Below, piece by piece: positions 1-8,465 of a stretch of 64,000 bases of DNA (position 1 is the stretch's first letter; each line of letters starts with the position of its first letter). The translations under genes were made by a program, and so were the position numbers. The DNA is taken from positions 169,957 to 233,956 of the forward strand of contig NZ_GG770554.1 in the NCBI RefSeq assembly GCF_000164135.1, written 5' to 3'. The notes under the pieces are model-generated. The model saw only the letters and a list, made by a program, of their open reading frames with translations, was not told where the DNA came from and ran no database searches. This DNA is from Mycobacterium parascrofulaceum ATCC BAA-614. Its GTDB lineage: Bacteria; Actinomycetota; Actinomycetes; Mycobacteriales; Mycobacteriaceae.

Positions 1-2
1 CC

Positions 3-245
3 GCGCGGGAGGCGGCACCGCCGATGCCGGTGGCCCGCGGGCTGGGTATGGGCTTTGACCCGCCGGTGATCTCGAGCCACCTGCCTGCCACGGCCGCCGG
101 GGAGCGGCTGGAGGCGGGCATGGTGCTGGCCGTGACCGGCTACGTCTGGGAGCGGGGCGTCGGCGCGGTCTTCGGACGGGAAGCGGTGTTGCTCACCGAC
201 GGGGGCCCGGAGGTGCTGACCACCAGCCCGTCCTGGCGCGAATAG
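3..245 (+). CDS. M24 family metallopeptidase, C-terminal fragment
   Basis: About 80 codons of a gene that begins before the window, ending at TAG 243-245. The readable stretch contains RGLGMGFDPP followed by a segment (LEAGMVLAVTGYVW) that resembles the C-terminal half of the pita-bread fold of M24 peptidases (Xaa-Pro aminopeptidase or creatinase type), where a glycine-rich loop precedes 'L..GMV..v'. The metal ligands seen in active members would lie mostly upstream and cannot be checked. The stop is 2 bases before the next start, so the gene probably shares a transcript with the hydratase that follows. Family call is moderate; activity and substrate are unknown. Confidence 0.6.
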   Translation, partial: AREAAPPMPVARGLGMGFDPPVISSHLPATAAGERLEAGMVLAVTGYVWERGVGAVFGREAVLLTDGGPEVLTTSPSWRE

Positions 246-247
246 CC

Positions 248-1240
248 ATGCCCGCCAAGCCCGACCCGCCGGCCGACGAGATCATCAGGTACCGCAAGGA
301 CGCCGAGACCCGCATCGCCACCATCACCTTCGACCGGCCGGGACAACTCAACGCGCCCACGATCGCCGCCCGGCTGCGCTACGCCGACCTCTTGCATCGC
401 GCCTCGATCGACGACGAGGTCAAGGTGTTGGTGGTCCGCGGGGCCGGCGAGGACCTGGGCGCGGGAGCCGATCTCGTCGAGGAGATGACGGCGCAGAACT
501 CGGCGGACCAGAAGCACCGGCTCGCCGAGTACCGGCTCGGCGCTGACGAAGTCAGCTTTCCCCCGGAGGGCTCGTTCCGGCGGGGCGCCACCCTGGGCCA
601 GTGGTACGCCAACCCCAACTCGGGGATCCGCGGCCTGCAGGACTTCAAGAAAATCAGCATCCTCGAGGCCAAGGGCTACTGCTACGGCTGGCACTTCTAC
701 CAGGCGGCCGACGCGGACCTGGTGATCTCCAGCGACGACGCGCTCTTCGGGCATCCCTCGTTCCGGTACTACGGCTGGGGGCCGAGGATGTGGTGGTGGG
801 CGCAGACGATGGGGATCCGCAAGTTCCAGGAAATGGTCTTCACCGGAAGGGCTTTCACCGCAGCGGAGATGTACGACTGCAACTTCCTCAACAGCGTGGT
901 GCCCAGAAACGAACTCGAAGCGGAGGTGGAGCGGTACGCGCTGGCCTGCGCACGCAACCGCCCGACCGACACGGTGTTCATGCAGAAGGTCTTCTTCGAG
1001 ATCATGAAGCAGTTCCAGGGCGAGTACATGGGCAGCATGTTGAGCGGGTTCTTCGAGTCGATGGGCGGCGTCGTCCGGCCCGACGGTGACGACTTCATGC
1101 TCCGCGACGCCCTCGATCGCGGACTGGGCGGGGCGGTCAAGGACAACGACGACAAGTTCCCCCCGGAGTGGCGCCTGAGCAAGAAGGGCCGCAAGGGCAA
1201 GAACGCGAAGAAGGAGCCCGACCGAAAGCGGAAGCGGTAG
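248..1240 (+). CDS. Enoyl-CoA hydratase/isomerase (crotonase) family protein
   Basis: 330 aa. The crotonase fold is visible: an N-terminal strand pattern 'ATITFDRPGQLNA' near residue 27, a 'VLVVRGAGEDLGAGAD' oxyanion-type segment near residues 60-75, and a central 'KGYCYGWHFYQAADADLVISSDDALFGHPSF' type block near 140-170. An insertion of about 30 residues after the first oxyanion loop, and a lysine/arginine-rich tail of about 20 residues, make it longer than the usual 260 aa. Crotonases hydrate enoyl-CoA or run related CoA-ester chemistry in the cytosol. It follows the M24 gene by 2 bases and overlaps the CoA-transferase start by one base (TAGTG), so the three look cotranscribed. Substrate unknown. 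Confidence 0.8.
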   Translation: MPAKPDPPADEIIRYRKDAETRIATITFDRPGQLNAPTIAARLRYADLLHRASIDDEVKVLVVRGAGEDLGAGADLVEEMTAQNSADQKHRLAEYRLGADEVSFPPEGSFRRGATLGQWYANPNSGIRGLQDFKKISILEAKGYCYGWHFYQAADADLVISSDDALFGHPSFRYYGWGPRMWWWAQTMGIRKFQEMVFTGRAFTAAEMYDCNFLNSVVPRNELEAEVERYALACARNRPTDTVFMQKVFFEIMKQFQGEYMGSMLSGFFESMGGVVRPDGDDFMLRDALDRGLGGAVKDNDDKFPPEWRLSKKGRKGKNAKKEPDRKRKR

Positions 1241-3651
1241 TGGCGCACCCCGTCCCCGAGCCCCCGCTGACCGGCTACACCGTCGTCGACGTGTCCACCG
1301 GCATAGCGGGCGCCTACTGCACCAAATTGTTGGCCGACGGCGGGGCGCACGTCATCAAAGTCGAGCCACCCGAAGGCGATCCACTGCGGTCCTGGTCCGC
1401 CTCGGGCGCCGTCATACCCCGCGGCGCGGACGGTGCGCTGTTCAGGTTTCTGGCTGGGTCCAAGCGCAGCGTCGTCGCCGATCCCGGCGTCGAGGACGAC
1501 GTCGAGCTGGTCGACAGGTTGCTGGCGTCCGCCGATGCGCTGGTGTGGTCCGGAGGATCAAACCTGACCGAAGGCAAGGAGTTTGCGCCCCGGGAGATAC
1601 TGCGGCGCCATCCGCACCTGACGGTCATGTCGATCACGCCCTTCGGGCTGGAGGGGCCCTGGCGTGACCGGGCGGCCACCGAATTCACGCTGCAGGCGTG
1701 GTCGGGCGGCATCGTCGGCCTCGGGCGGGGGGAGCCGGACCGCGCACCGGTGTTCGTGGGCGGGCAGGCCGGCGAGTACTTGGCGGGGGTCTACGCGAGT
1801 GCCGCGATGCTCGCATCGCGATACGACCGTGGCGGTCCGGGTGAACTCCTGGACCTGTCGATGCTGGAGACGCAGATCCTGTGCCTGACCTACTATCCGG
1901 TCACCTACTTCGACATGCTCGGACGGCCATGGCGGGACGCGCGGCGCGTCACCGTCCCGGGCGTGGCCCGGGCCAAGGACGGGCTGGTGGACGTCGGCTG
2001 CGGCACCGCGCAGCAGTGGTTCGACCTGTGCGCGATGGTCGGGCACCCCGAATGGATCGACGAGGACTCCTCGCTGACCATCACCGAGCGGGCCACCCGC
2101 AACGCCGGTGAGATTTACGAGTGGTTCCGCAACAACACGGTCGACGAGATCCGCGAACTGGCAACCGCTTTTCGCATCCCCAACGCCCCGGTGGCCAACG
2201 GTGCGAACATCACCTCGCTGGACCACTTCCGCGAACGTGGCTCGTTCGTCGACGAGCCGTGCGGGGAGTTCCGGCAGCCGAGCCATCCCTACCGGATGCG
2301 ACCCGCGCGGCTGCGCCCGCCGCAACGGGCGCCGCGGCTCGGCGAGCACACGGCGCAGTACCGGACCGCCGCCCTGGTGCCCCGGCCCCGGCCCACCGGA
2401 TCCGCGAACCGGTTGCCGCTGAGCGGGATCCGGGTGCTCGACATGACGACGTTCTGGGCCGGTCCCTGCTGCACGCACTTCTTGGCGATGCTGGGCGCCG
2501 AGGTCATCCACGTGGAGTCCACCCGTCGGCCGGACGGGACGCGGCTGATCGCCGGGGTGCCCGTCGGCGAGAGCCAGTGGTGGGAGAAGTCGCCGATCTT
2601 CGCCGCCCTGAACACCAACAAGAAGGGGCTCACGCTGGACCTGCAAAGCCAGCGCGGCCGGGAGATCCTGCGCCGCATCGTCGGCACCTGCGACGTGGTG
2701 GTGGAAAATTTCACGCCGCGGGTGCTCGACCAGATGGGCCTGGATTTCGCCGCGTTGCAAGCCATCAGGGCCGACATCGTGATGGTGCGGATGCCGGGCT
2801 TCGGCCTGGACGGGCCATGGCGCGACAACCCGGCATTCGCCTACGTCATCGAGGCCGCCTCGGGGCTGACGTGGCTGACGGGATACGCCGACCGCGCGCC
2901 CTACGACCCCTACTCGATCGGCGACCCCAATGCGGGCATGCACGCGGTGAACGCGCTGTTGTTGGCGCTGGAGCACCGGCGCAACACCGGCCAGGGCGTG
3001 TTCGTCGAAGCGGCGATGGTGGACGCCGCGCTCAGCGTCGCCGCCGAGCAGGTCATCGAATACTCCGCCTACGGGGCGCTGCTGGACCGCGCGGGCAACC
3101 GAGGGCCCACCGCGGCGCCGCAGAACCTCTACCGCAGCGCCGACATCGACGAGTTCGGCCGGCCCGACAGCTGGGTGGCGATCGCCGTGAGCACCGACGA
3201 ACAGTGGAAAGCCTTGACCGAGGCGATCGGGTCGCCCTCGTGGGCAACGGATCCCGGCCTGGCCACCGCAGCGGCCCGCAGAGAGCGCGCGGACGCTATC
3301 GACGAGCGGTTGGCCGCGTGGTGCGGGCGGCGCGGCCGCGACGAGATCGTCGCGCGTCTCTGGGCGGTGGGCGTTCCGGTGGCCAAGGTGATGCAACCGC
3401 ACCGGCAGACCGAGTTGGACCAGCTGGGGTTTCGCGACTTCTTCGAAGAAGTCGATCACCCGGTGGCCGGCCCGGCTAGGCTCAGCACCGTGCCGATGAG
3501 GCTGTCCGCCGGACCGTCCAAGTTCCATACCCAGCACGCGCCGCTGCTGGGGCAGCACAACCATGAACTGTTGAGCGAGCTGGGGTTGGGCGACGCGGAG
3601 ATCGCGGCCCTGGAGGCCGACGGCGTCATCGGCCGCGCACCGGCGATGTGA
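1240..3651 (+). CDS. Tandem (double-domain) CaiB/BaiF family III CoA-transferase
   Basis: 803 aa from GTG 1240, which overlaps the preceding stop by one base. The protein carries two complete family III CoA-transferase domains, roughly residues 8-385 and 405-800. Each opens with the same block, 'G..VVDVSTGIAGAYCTKLLADGGAHVIKVE' in the first and 'GIRVLDMTTFWAGPCCTHFLAMLGAEVIHVE' in the second. The usual protein is about 400 aa and works as an interlocked dimer, so this looks like a fused dimer. At the place where the nucleophilic Asp is expected, the second half has 'IGDPNAG' but the first half has 'GQAGEYLAG', with Glu instead. It may be a one-active-site enzyme. It moves CoA between carboxylic acids and is placed for substrate activation. 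Confidence 0.85.
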   Translation: MAHPVPEPPLTGYTVVDVSTGIAGAYCTKLLADGGAHVIKVEPPEGDPLRSWSASGAVIPRGADGALFRFLAGSKRSVVADPGVEDDVELVDRLLASADALVWSGGSNLTEGKEFAPREILRRHPHLTVMSITPFGLEGPWRDRAATEFTLQAWSGGIVGLGRGEPDRAPVFVGGQAGEYLAGVYASAAMLASRYDRGGPGELLDLSMLETQILCLTYYPVTYFDMLGRPWRDARRVTVPGVARAKDGLVDVGCGTAQQWFDLCAMVGHPEWIDEDSSLTITERATRNAGEIYEWFRNNTVDEIRELATAFRIPNAPVANGANITSLDHFRERGSFVDEPCGEFRQPSHPYRMRPARLRPPQRAPRLGEHTAQYRTAALVPRPRPTGSANRLPLSGIRVLDMTTFWAGPCCTHFLAMLGAEVIHVESTRRPDGTRLIAGVPVGESQWWEKSPIFAALNTNKKGLTLDLQSQRGREILRRIVGTCDVVVENFTPRVLDQMGLDFAALQAIRADIVMVRMPGFGLDGPWRDNPAFAYVIEAASGLTWLTGYADRAPYDPYSIGDPNAGMHAVNALLLALEHRRNTGQGVFVEAAMVDAALSVAAEQVIEYSAYGALLDRAGNRGPTAAPQNLYRSADIDEFGRPDSWVAIAVSTDEQWKALTEAIGSPSWATDPGLATAAARRERADAIDERLAAWCGRRGRDEIVARLWAVGVPVAKVMQPHRQTELDQLGFRDFFEEVDHPVAGPARLSTVPMRLSAGPSKFHTQHAPLLGQHNHELLSELGLGDAEIAALEADGVIGRAPAM

Positions 3652-3658
3652 CGAGACG

Positions 3659-4468
3659 ATGGCGATCGCTCCCGCGGACATCATGCTCACCGGCCGAGTG
3701 GCGGTGGTCACCGGTGGGGGCGCGGGCATCGGTCGCGGCATCGCGGCCGGACTTGCCGCCTTCGGTGCGTCGGTCGCGATCTGGGAACGTGACCCGCAAA
3801 GCTGCGCCGGCGCGGCGGAATCCATTGGGGCCTTGGGCATCGCAGCAGACGTGCGCGACAGCGCCCAGGTCGACGACGCTCTGCAGCGCACGAACGCCGA
3901 ACTCGGCGTCCCCTCGATCCTGGTGAACAACGCCGGAGGGGTTTTCTCGTCGCCGCTGCTGGAGACGAGTGAGAACGGTTGGGATGCGCTGTACCGGGCC
4001 AACCTGCGCCACGTGCTGCTATGCACTCAGCGCATCGCGAGGCAGCTGGTTTCGGCGGGCATCGGCGGCAGCATCATCTCGGTGACCTCGATCGAGGGCG
4101 TGCGCGCCGCACCCGGCTATGCGGCGTATGCGGCGGCCAAGGCTGGGGTTATCAACTACACCCAAACCGCGGCGCTGGAGTTGGCGCCCCACGGCATTCG
4201 CGTCAACGCGATCGCACCCGACATCACGCTCACCGAAGGGCTGGCGCGGCTCGGCGGCGAGGCGGCGCTGACCGGGGTCGGCCATGTCGTGCCGCTGGGG
4301 CGTCCCGGTCATGTCGACGAAATCGCCAGTGTCGCGGTATTTCTGGCATCGAAGATGTCGGGATACCTGACCGGGCAGACCCTACACGTCGATGGCGGCA
4401 CCCACGCGGCGAGCGGTTGGTATCACGACCCGAAAACCGGCGCTTACCGCCTCGGCCCGTCCGGCTAG
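3659..4468 (+). CDS. Short-chain dehydrogenase/reductase (SDR)
   Basis: 269 aa, classical SDR. 'VTGGGAGIGRG' (TGxxxGxG nucleotide loop) lies near residue 19, 'NNAGG' near 90, and a YxxxK catalytic pair in 'YAAYAAAKAG' near 155-160, after the conserved Ser of 'SVTSIEG'. The C-terminus 'GYLTGQTLHVDGGT' is typical. It should oxidise or reduce a hydroxyl/ketone with NAD(P). The start is 7 bases after the CoA-transferase stop, so it probably ends the same operon. It converges with and overlaps the next minus-strand SDR by 4 bases. Confidence 0.85.
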   Translation: MAIAPADIMLTGRVAVVTGGGAGIGRGIAAGLAAFGASVAIWERDPQSCAGAAESIGALGIAADVRDSAQVDDALQRTNAELGVPSILVNNAGGVFSSPLLETSENGWDALYRANLRHVLLCTQRIARQLVSAGIGGSIISVTSIEGVRAAPGYAAYAAAKAGVINYTQTAALELAPHGIRVNAIAPDITLTEGLARLGGEAALTGVGHVVPLGRPGHVDEIASVAVFLASKMSGYLTGQTLHVDGGTHAASGWYHDPKTGAYRLGPSG

Positions 4469-5295
4469 TGGCTCCAGCCCTCGGCGGCCTGGTCTGCGAA
4501 GGTTTGGTCGATGCGCTCGAACCTGCGGCGAATGGAGGCGCGGGCGGCCTCGTGCGGCAGCACGTACAGGCGATTGGCCAGGATCGCATCCGCCGTCAAC
4601 CGGGCGACATCTTCCACGCCGACGCCCTCGTCCTGCGTCGGTAGCGTCCCGTCCGCCGCCTTAGGCGAAGACGTCAGCCCGTAGTCCGCACCGCGGATCC
4701 GTTCCGAGTTGGAGACCAGCTTGGTCTCAACGACCATCGGGCACAGCACCGAGACGCCGATACCGTCCTCCTTGACCTCGCGGGCGAGCGTCTCGGCCAG
4801 GCCGACCACGCCGTATTTCGCGACCCCGTACGCTCCGAGGCCGGCGTTCGGAACCAGGCCGGCGAAGGACGCGGTGAACGCGAGGTGTCCGCCCGTGCCC
4901 TGTTCGCGCAGCCTCGGCAGGAACGCCTCGACGGCGTGGATGTTGCCCCACAGGTCGATATCGACGACCCAGCGCCAGTCGTCGTGGGTCATCTGCGCAA
5001 TCGGGCCCGCGACCACGATGCCGGCATTGCTGAAGACGACGTCGACGCGGCCGAGCAGGCGGAAGGATTCTTTCGCGAGATGAACCATTTCGTGGAGATG
5101 ACGGACGTCGCATACCACCCCGTGCGCGTCGAATCCCTGGGCGCGCAGGTGGTTTACCGCCTGTTCGAGGCCGGGCTGATCGACGTCGGACAGCACCACC
5201 CGGGCCCCCCGGCGGGCGAACTCGGTGGCCGTGGCCAGGCCGATGCCACTCGCACCGCCGGTGACGACCGTTCCGCGACCTTCGAATCCGTCCAT
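4465..5295 (-). CDS. Short-chain dehydrogenase/reductase (SDR)
   Basis: 276 aa SDR. The nucleotide loop 'TGGASGIG' is at about residue 13, 'NAG' near 90, catalytic Ser in 'FTASFAG' near 142, and Tyr/Lys in 'YGVAKYGV' near 155-159. The C-terminal third ('LCPMVVETKL... LPHEAARASIRRRFERI') is of the type that lacks the usual 'ITG..l.vDGG' end. It lies 11 bases downstream of the mycofactocin-type SDR on the same strand and is probably its operon partner, a second alcohol/ketone dehydrogenase. Substrate not predictable. Confidence 0.83.
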   Translation of the reverse strand: MDGFEGRGTVVTGGASGIGLATATEFARRGARVVLSDVDQPGLEQAVNHLRAQGFDAHGVVCDVRHLHEMVHLAKESFRLLGRVDVVFSNAGIVVAGPIAQMTHDDWRWVVDIDLWGNIHAVEAFLPRLREQGTGGHLAFTASFAGLVPNAGLGAYGVAKYGVVGLAETLAREVKEDGIGVSVLCPMVVETKLVSNSERIRGADYGLTSSPKAADGTLPTQDEGVGVEDVARLTADAILANRLYVLPHEAARASIRRRFERIDQTFADQAAEGWSH

Positions 5296-5306
5296 GGGAC
5301 GGAACT

Positions 5307-6155
5307 CTATTTCAAACAGCTACCCGCATCGATGGGCAGGGTCACACCGGTGATGTAGCGGGATTCGTCGGAGGCGAAGAACAGCACGGCGTTGCTGATG
5401 TCGATCGGCTCCACCCACGGGATCGGCAGGGTGTGGAACAGCTGGCAGATCGGCGCCATGTCGTCGGGACCCGGGTTCTCCAGGTCGGGGCGGAACATCT
5501 TGAAGGTGCCCTCGTTGTGCAGCATCGGCGTCTTGACGTGGGTCGGGTGCACCGAGTTGACCCGAATCATGTGCTGCCCCAACTCGACTCCGAAGGCGCG
5601 CATCAACCCGACCACACCGTGCTTGGCGGCGACATAGTGACCGGTGTGGGGGTAAGCCTTTAGGCCGCCCACCGAGCTGGTCAGAATGATGGACCCGCCC
5701 CGGCCCCCCGACAGCAGATGCGGCACACCGGCTTTCACGGTCTTCCACACGCCGGCCAGGTTGATGTCGATCATCTCCGTCCAGTCTTCTTCGCTGGTCT
5801 TGTCCAGGGTGTCGCCGCCGTTGCCGATACCGGCGTTGGCCACGATGATGTCGAGCCGCCCGAGTTGCTCGACGCCACCGTCCACCGCGGCTTTCAGCGC
5901 CTCGTAGTCGCGCACGTCGACCTCGGCGGTGACGATCCTGCGGTCGTATCCCTTGACCAGGTCGGCCGTCTCCGCCAGGTCCTCGGGGGTGGATGCCGGG
6001 ATGGCGGTGTCCGTAACGCCCTCGCGGATGGGCTTGCAGATGTCGACGGCGATGATGTCGGCACCCTCTTGCGCCAACCGCACAGCGTGGCTGCGGCCCT
6101 GACCGCGCGCCGCCCCGGTGACGAAAGCGACTTTGCCCTCAACACGTCCGGTCAT
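5307..6155 (-). CDS. Mycofactocin-coupled SDR family oxidoreductase
   Basis: 282 aa. Besides the SDR core ('TGAARGQGR' near residue 14, 'NAGIGNGG' near 108, catalytic 'YVAAKHG' near 178-182) it has the features of the mycofactocin-coupled SDR subfamily: 'DIIAVDICKP' after the second strand with a following insertion of about 25 residues, 'RVNSVHPTHVKTPM' and the tail 'RYITGVTLPIDAGSCLK'. Family members hold NAD(H) tightly and pass electrons to the redox peptide mycofactocin during alcohol oxidation. No mft genes are in the window, so the cofactor must be made elsewhere. A perfect GAGAATNNNATTCTC site lies 161 bases upstream. The SDR at 4465-5295 follows it. Confidence 0.85.
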   Translation of the reverse strand: MTGRVEGKVAFVTGAARGQGRSHAVRLAQEGADIIAVDICKPIREGVTDTAIPASTPEDLAETADLVKGYDRRIVTAEVDVRDYEALKAAVDGGVEQLGRLDIIVANAGIGNGGDTLDKTSEEDWTEMIDINLAGVWKTVKAGVPHLLSGGRGGSIILTSSVGGLKAYPHTGHYVAAKHGVVGLMRAFGVELGQHMIRVNSVHPTHVKTPMLHNEGTFKMFRPDLENPGPDDMAPICQLFHTLPIPWVEPIDISNAVLFFASDESRYITGVTLPIDAGSCLK

Positions 6156-6315
6156 GGCTACCTCAACTCCTGACTATTGATCGCACCCCTGAGCGCAGAA
6201 CAGCCCGAACCGCGTCCCCGGGGATCGCGAATCTCGCCGCCTTTGCACTCTGTCACCACCCCGTCACGGGTGTCAACGACGAATCCGTTTTGGCTATTTG
6301 TGGTTCTAGATATTA

Positions 6316-6330
6316 GAGAATCCGATTCTC
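6316..6330. promoter_or_regulatory. Palindromic operator, GAGAAT-CCG-ATTCTC
   Basis: Perfect 6+3+6 inverted repeat matching sites at 7170, 14573 and 51513. It lies in the gap between the mycofactocin-type SDR (start 6155) and the end of the TetR gene (6397). A partial extra half-site (TTCTA at 6304) lies 7 bases to its left. The target gene is inferred to be the SDR operon. The bound regulator is not shown by sequence. Confidence 0.75.
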
Positions 6331-6396
6331 GGCAGCAAATGGCGTGCGGTATGTGAACGGGTCGAACAGGGGGTGACGGCGCCGCCGGGTTGTCGT

Positions 6397-7113
6397 CTAA
6401 CCGACGAATCCGCGGGAGCAGAAGTCCCACACCTCTTCGCTGGTGATGGGGTGCACGGTCGCGTCGTCGGAGCCGCCGCTGGATTGCGCGATGAACATGA
6501 CCGTCTGCATGGTCATCGCGGCCATCCGCTTCGCGTTGACGCCCGCGCGCAACTTACCGGCGTCGCTGGCCGCTTCCATCAGTTCGGTCAGCAAAGCCAG
6601 CAGGGGCGCATGTGCCACCTTGACCTCGGCGGGATGTGTGACCAGCAACCTGGGCGCGAAGTCGGTGAACAGGGGGCGCTTGGCGGTCGGGTCCGGACGC
6701 GAGGCCTCGTAGAGGAGTTGGACGGCGACCTTCAGGCGTTCCAGCGGGTCGGCTTGGCTTTCCGTCGCGGCCCGGATCTGGTCGGCTGACCGGCTCAGGG
6801 CGTCCTCGAACAGCGCCAGCAACAGCTCGTGTTTGCCGTCGAACTGCAGGTAGAAGCTCCGCAGCGACTGGCGGGACCGGTCGACGACCTCCTGGACGGT
6901 AAAGTCCGTGGAGCCTTTCTCGATGATGATGGCCTGCGCCGCATCGAGGAAGCGCTGAACGCGTTGCGCGGCACGGAGTTTCGCCGTCTTGATGGACCTC
7001 TCGACGGCGCGCTGCTTCCAGGCGGGTTCTTCGCTGGGGCTGGTCACGGCCGGCTCAGCTGATTGCCGCGAGGGGAGAACATGATTGGACTCTACCGGAG
7101 AACGCCGTGACAT
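6397..7113 (-). CDS. TetR family transcriptional regulator, probable regulator of the GAGAATNNNATTCTC sites
   Basis: 238 aa from ATG 7113; GTG 7134 and GTG 7048 are alternatives, and the first ~35 residues may be an extension. A TetR N-terminal domain runs from about residue 40 ('AAQRVQRFLDAAQAIIIEKG') through the helix-turn-helix 'TVQEVVDRSRQSLRSFYLQF', ending 'GKHELLLALFEDAL'. The C-terminal ~130 residues form an all-helical ligand domain. It is divergent from the acyl-CoA dehydrogenase at 7290, and a perfect GAGAATNNNATTCTC palindrome sits between the two starts. That is the usual autoregulatory layout, so it is the leading candidate for the factor acting at this repeated site. The link is inference. 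Confidence 0.8.
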   Translation of the reverse strand: MSRRSPVESNHVLPSRQSAEPAVTSPSEEPAWKQRAVERSIKTAKLRAAQRVQRFLDAAQAIIIEKGSTDFTVQEVVDRSRQSLRSFYLQFDGKHELLLALFEDALSRSADQIRAATESQADPLERLKVAVQLLYEASRPDPTAKRPLFTDFAPRLLVTHPAEVKVAHAPLLALLTELMEAASDAGKLRAGVNAKRMAAMTMQTVMFIAQSSGGSDDATVHPITSEEVWDFCSRGFVG

Positions 7114-7169
7114 CGCTGCGCTCGACCCCCTCACGGATCATGTGTCGGAGATTGTAACTTTCTCGCCAC

Positions 7170-7184
7170 GAGAATACTATTCTC
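7170..7184. promoter_or_regulatory. Palindromic operator, GAGAAT-ACT-ATTCTC, with an overlapping half-site
   Basis: Perfect palindrome 57 bases upstream of the TetR start and 106 upstream of the acyl-CoA dehydrogenase start. A third half-site precedes it: TTCTCGCCACGAGAA at 7160-7174 is itself a perfect 6+3+6 inverted repeat sharing the GAGAA arm. So three half-sites alternate in orientation at 5-base spacing, suggesting cooperative or tandem dimer binding in this divergent promoter. Confidence 0.8.
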
Positions 7185-7289
7185 TTAGACGTGTGTATGG
7201 AAGCGTAATCATAAGAGCGAACCGCCCCGTCGGCGGAAATCATGATCTACCGACGCCGGGGAGTGCTCACGACCGTTCCGGGGAGTCGC

Positions 7290-8465
7290 GTGCAGCTCAC
7301 CTTCGACGCCGACGTGGAGGCTTTCCGCTCCGAATTCGTCGCCTTCCTGGATGCGCATCTGCCCTCCGAGGCCGAGGCGGCCGAACGGCCCCGCTCCAGC
7401 TCGCACGTGCCGGAATGGGCCCGCCGCTGGCAACGGCTGCTGTTCGACAGCGGGTGGTTGCTCCCGGGCAATCCGCCCGAGTTCGGCGGCCGCAACGCCA
7501 CGCTGTTGCAGCAGTACGTGTACATGGAGGAACTGGGGCGGCGGCGCATCTATCAAAGCTTCAACCCGCAAGGGGTCGGCATCATTGCGGCGTCGTTGCT
7601 GAGTTTCGGTACGCCCGAGCAAAAGCGGCGGTGGGCGGTGCCGATCCTGCGGGCGGAGATGACCGCCTCGCTGGGAATGAGCGAACCCGGCGCGGGCTCG
7701 GACCTCGCGTCGCTGAAAACGCGGGCGGTGCTCGACGGTGACCACTTCGTCGTCAACGGGCAGAAGGTGTGGACATCGGGCGCCCACGACGCTGACGTGC
7801 TGCTGACCTTCGTGCGCACCGACCCAAAGGCGCCGAAGCACAAGGGCATCAGCGTGCTGCTGATCCCGACCGATACCCCGGGCGTGGTGCGCCGCCCGTT
7901 CGCGTCGATGTGCGACAGCGACGAGGTCGACTTCAACGAGGTCTTCTTCACCGACGCGCGCGTACCGGCCGAAAATCTGGTGGGCGAACTGAACGAGGGT
8001 TGGCGGGTGGCCACCGGCTCCCTGGGGCACGAACGCGTCATGCTCTGGACGGGCTACGTCGACCTATTACACGAACTGAGCATCGATTTCCGCCCATCGG
8101 GCCCACTGGAGCGCGATCGCTACGCGTCCCTGGTGATGGACGCCTACGCGCTGCGGCTCCTGGGATCCGCGGCGTTGTCGCGGGCCGCTCGCGGCGAAGA
8201 GGACGTCCCCGCCCAGTCGGTGCTCAAGCTGCTCGGTTCCGAGGCCCTGCAGCGGGCCTCCGAGGACGCGCTGGACGCCGCGCGAGCGGACGGGCTCGTG
8301 TACCGGGCGGTGACCGCCCCGTTCGCCCCGCTGAACCTCGACAGTCATTACCGCAGCTGGTTCGATCGATACGCGCGCAGCTTCGCCGCGACGATTGCCG
8401 GCGGCACCTCGGAAATCCAGCGGAACATCGTCGCCGAACGGGTGCTCGGGCTGCCGCGCAACTAG
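7290..8465 (+). CDS. Acyl-CoA dehydrogenase
   Basis: 391 aa from GTG 7290, with GGGGAG 5 bases upstream; the paralogue at 52541 begins the same way (V-Q-L-T-F-D). The ACAD fold is clear: 'LGMSEPGAGSDLASL' near residue 130, 'GQKVWTSGAHDAD' near 158, and the C-terminal 'IAGGTSEIQRNIVAERVLGLPR'. The YEG-type glutamate is replaced by Gly in 'IAGGT'; 'LGHER' near residue 248 supplies a possible base, as in isovaleryl-CoA-type enzymes. FAD-dependent alpha,beta-desaturation of an acyl-CoA is expected. It is divergent from TetR across a perfect operator. Close in sequence and equal in length to 52541-53716. Confidence 0.88.
   Translation: MQLTFDADVEAFRSEFVAFLDAHLPSEAEAAERPRSSSHVPEWARRWQRLLFDSGWLLPGNPPEFGGRNATLLQQYVYMEELGRRRIYQSFNPQGVGIIAASLLSFGTPEQKRRWAVPILRAEMTASLGMSEPGAGSDLASLKTRAVLDGDHFVVNGQKVWTSGAHDADVLLTFVRTDPKAPKHKGISVLLIPTDTPGVVRRPFASMCDSDEVDFNEVFFTDARVPAENLVGELNEGWRVATGSLGHERVMLWTGYVDLLHELSIDFRPSGPLERDRYASLVMDAYALRLLGSAALSRAARGEEDVPAQSVLKLLGSEALQRASEDALDAARADGLVYRAVTAPFAPLNLDSHYRSWFDRYARSFAATIAGGTSEIQRNIVAERVLGLPRN

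Noticed and set aside
1558-4026. Very long minus-strand open frame opposite the CoA-transferase
   Set aside because: Rich in Arg, His and Pro with no family motif; it mirrors the codon bias of the plus-strand CoA-transferase and SDR, so it is a shadow frame.
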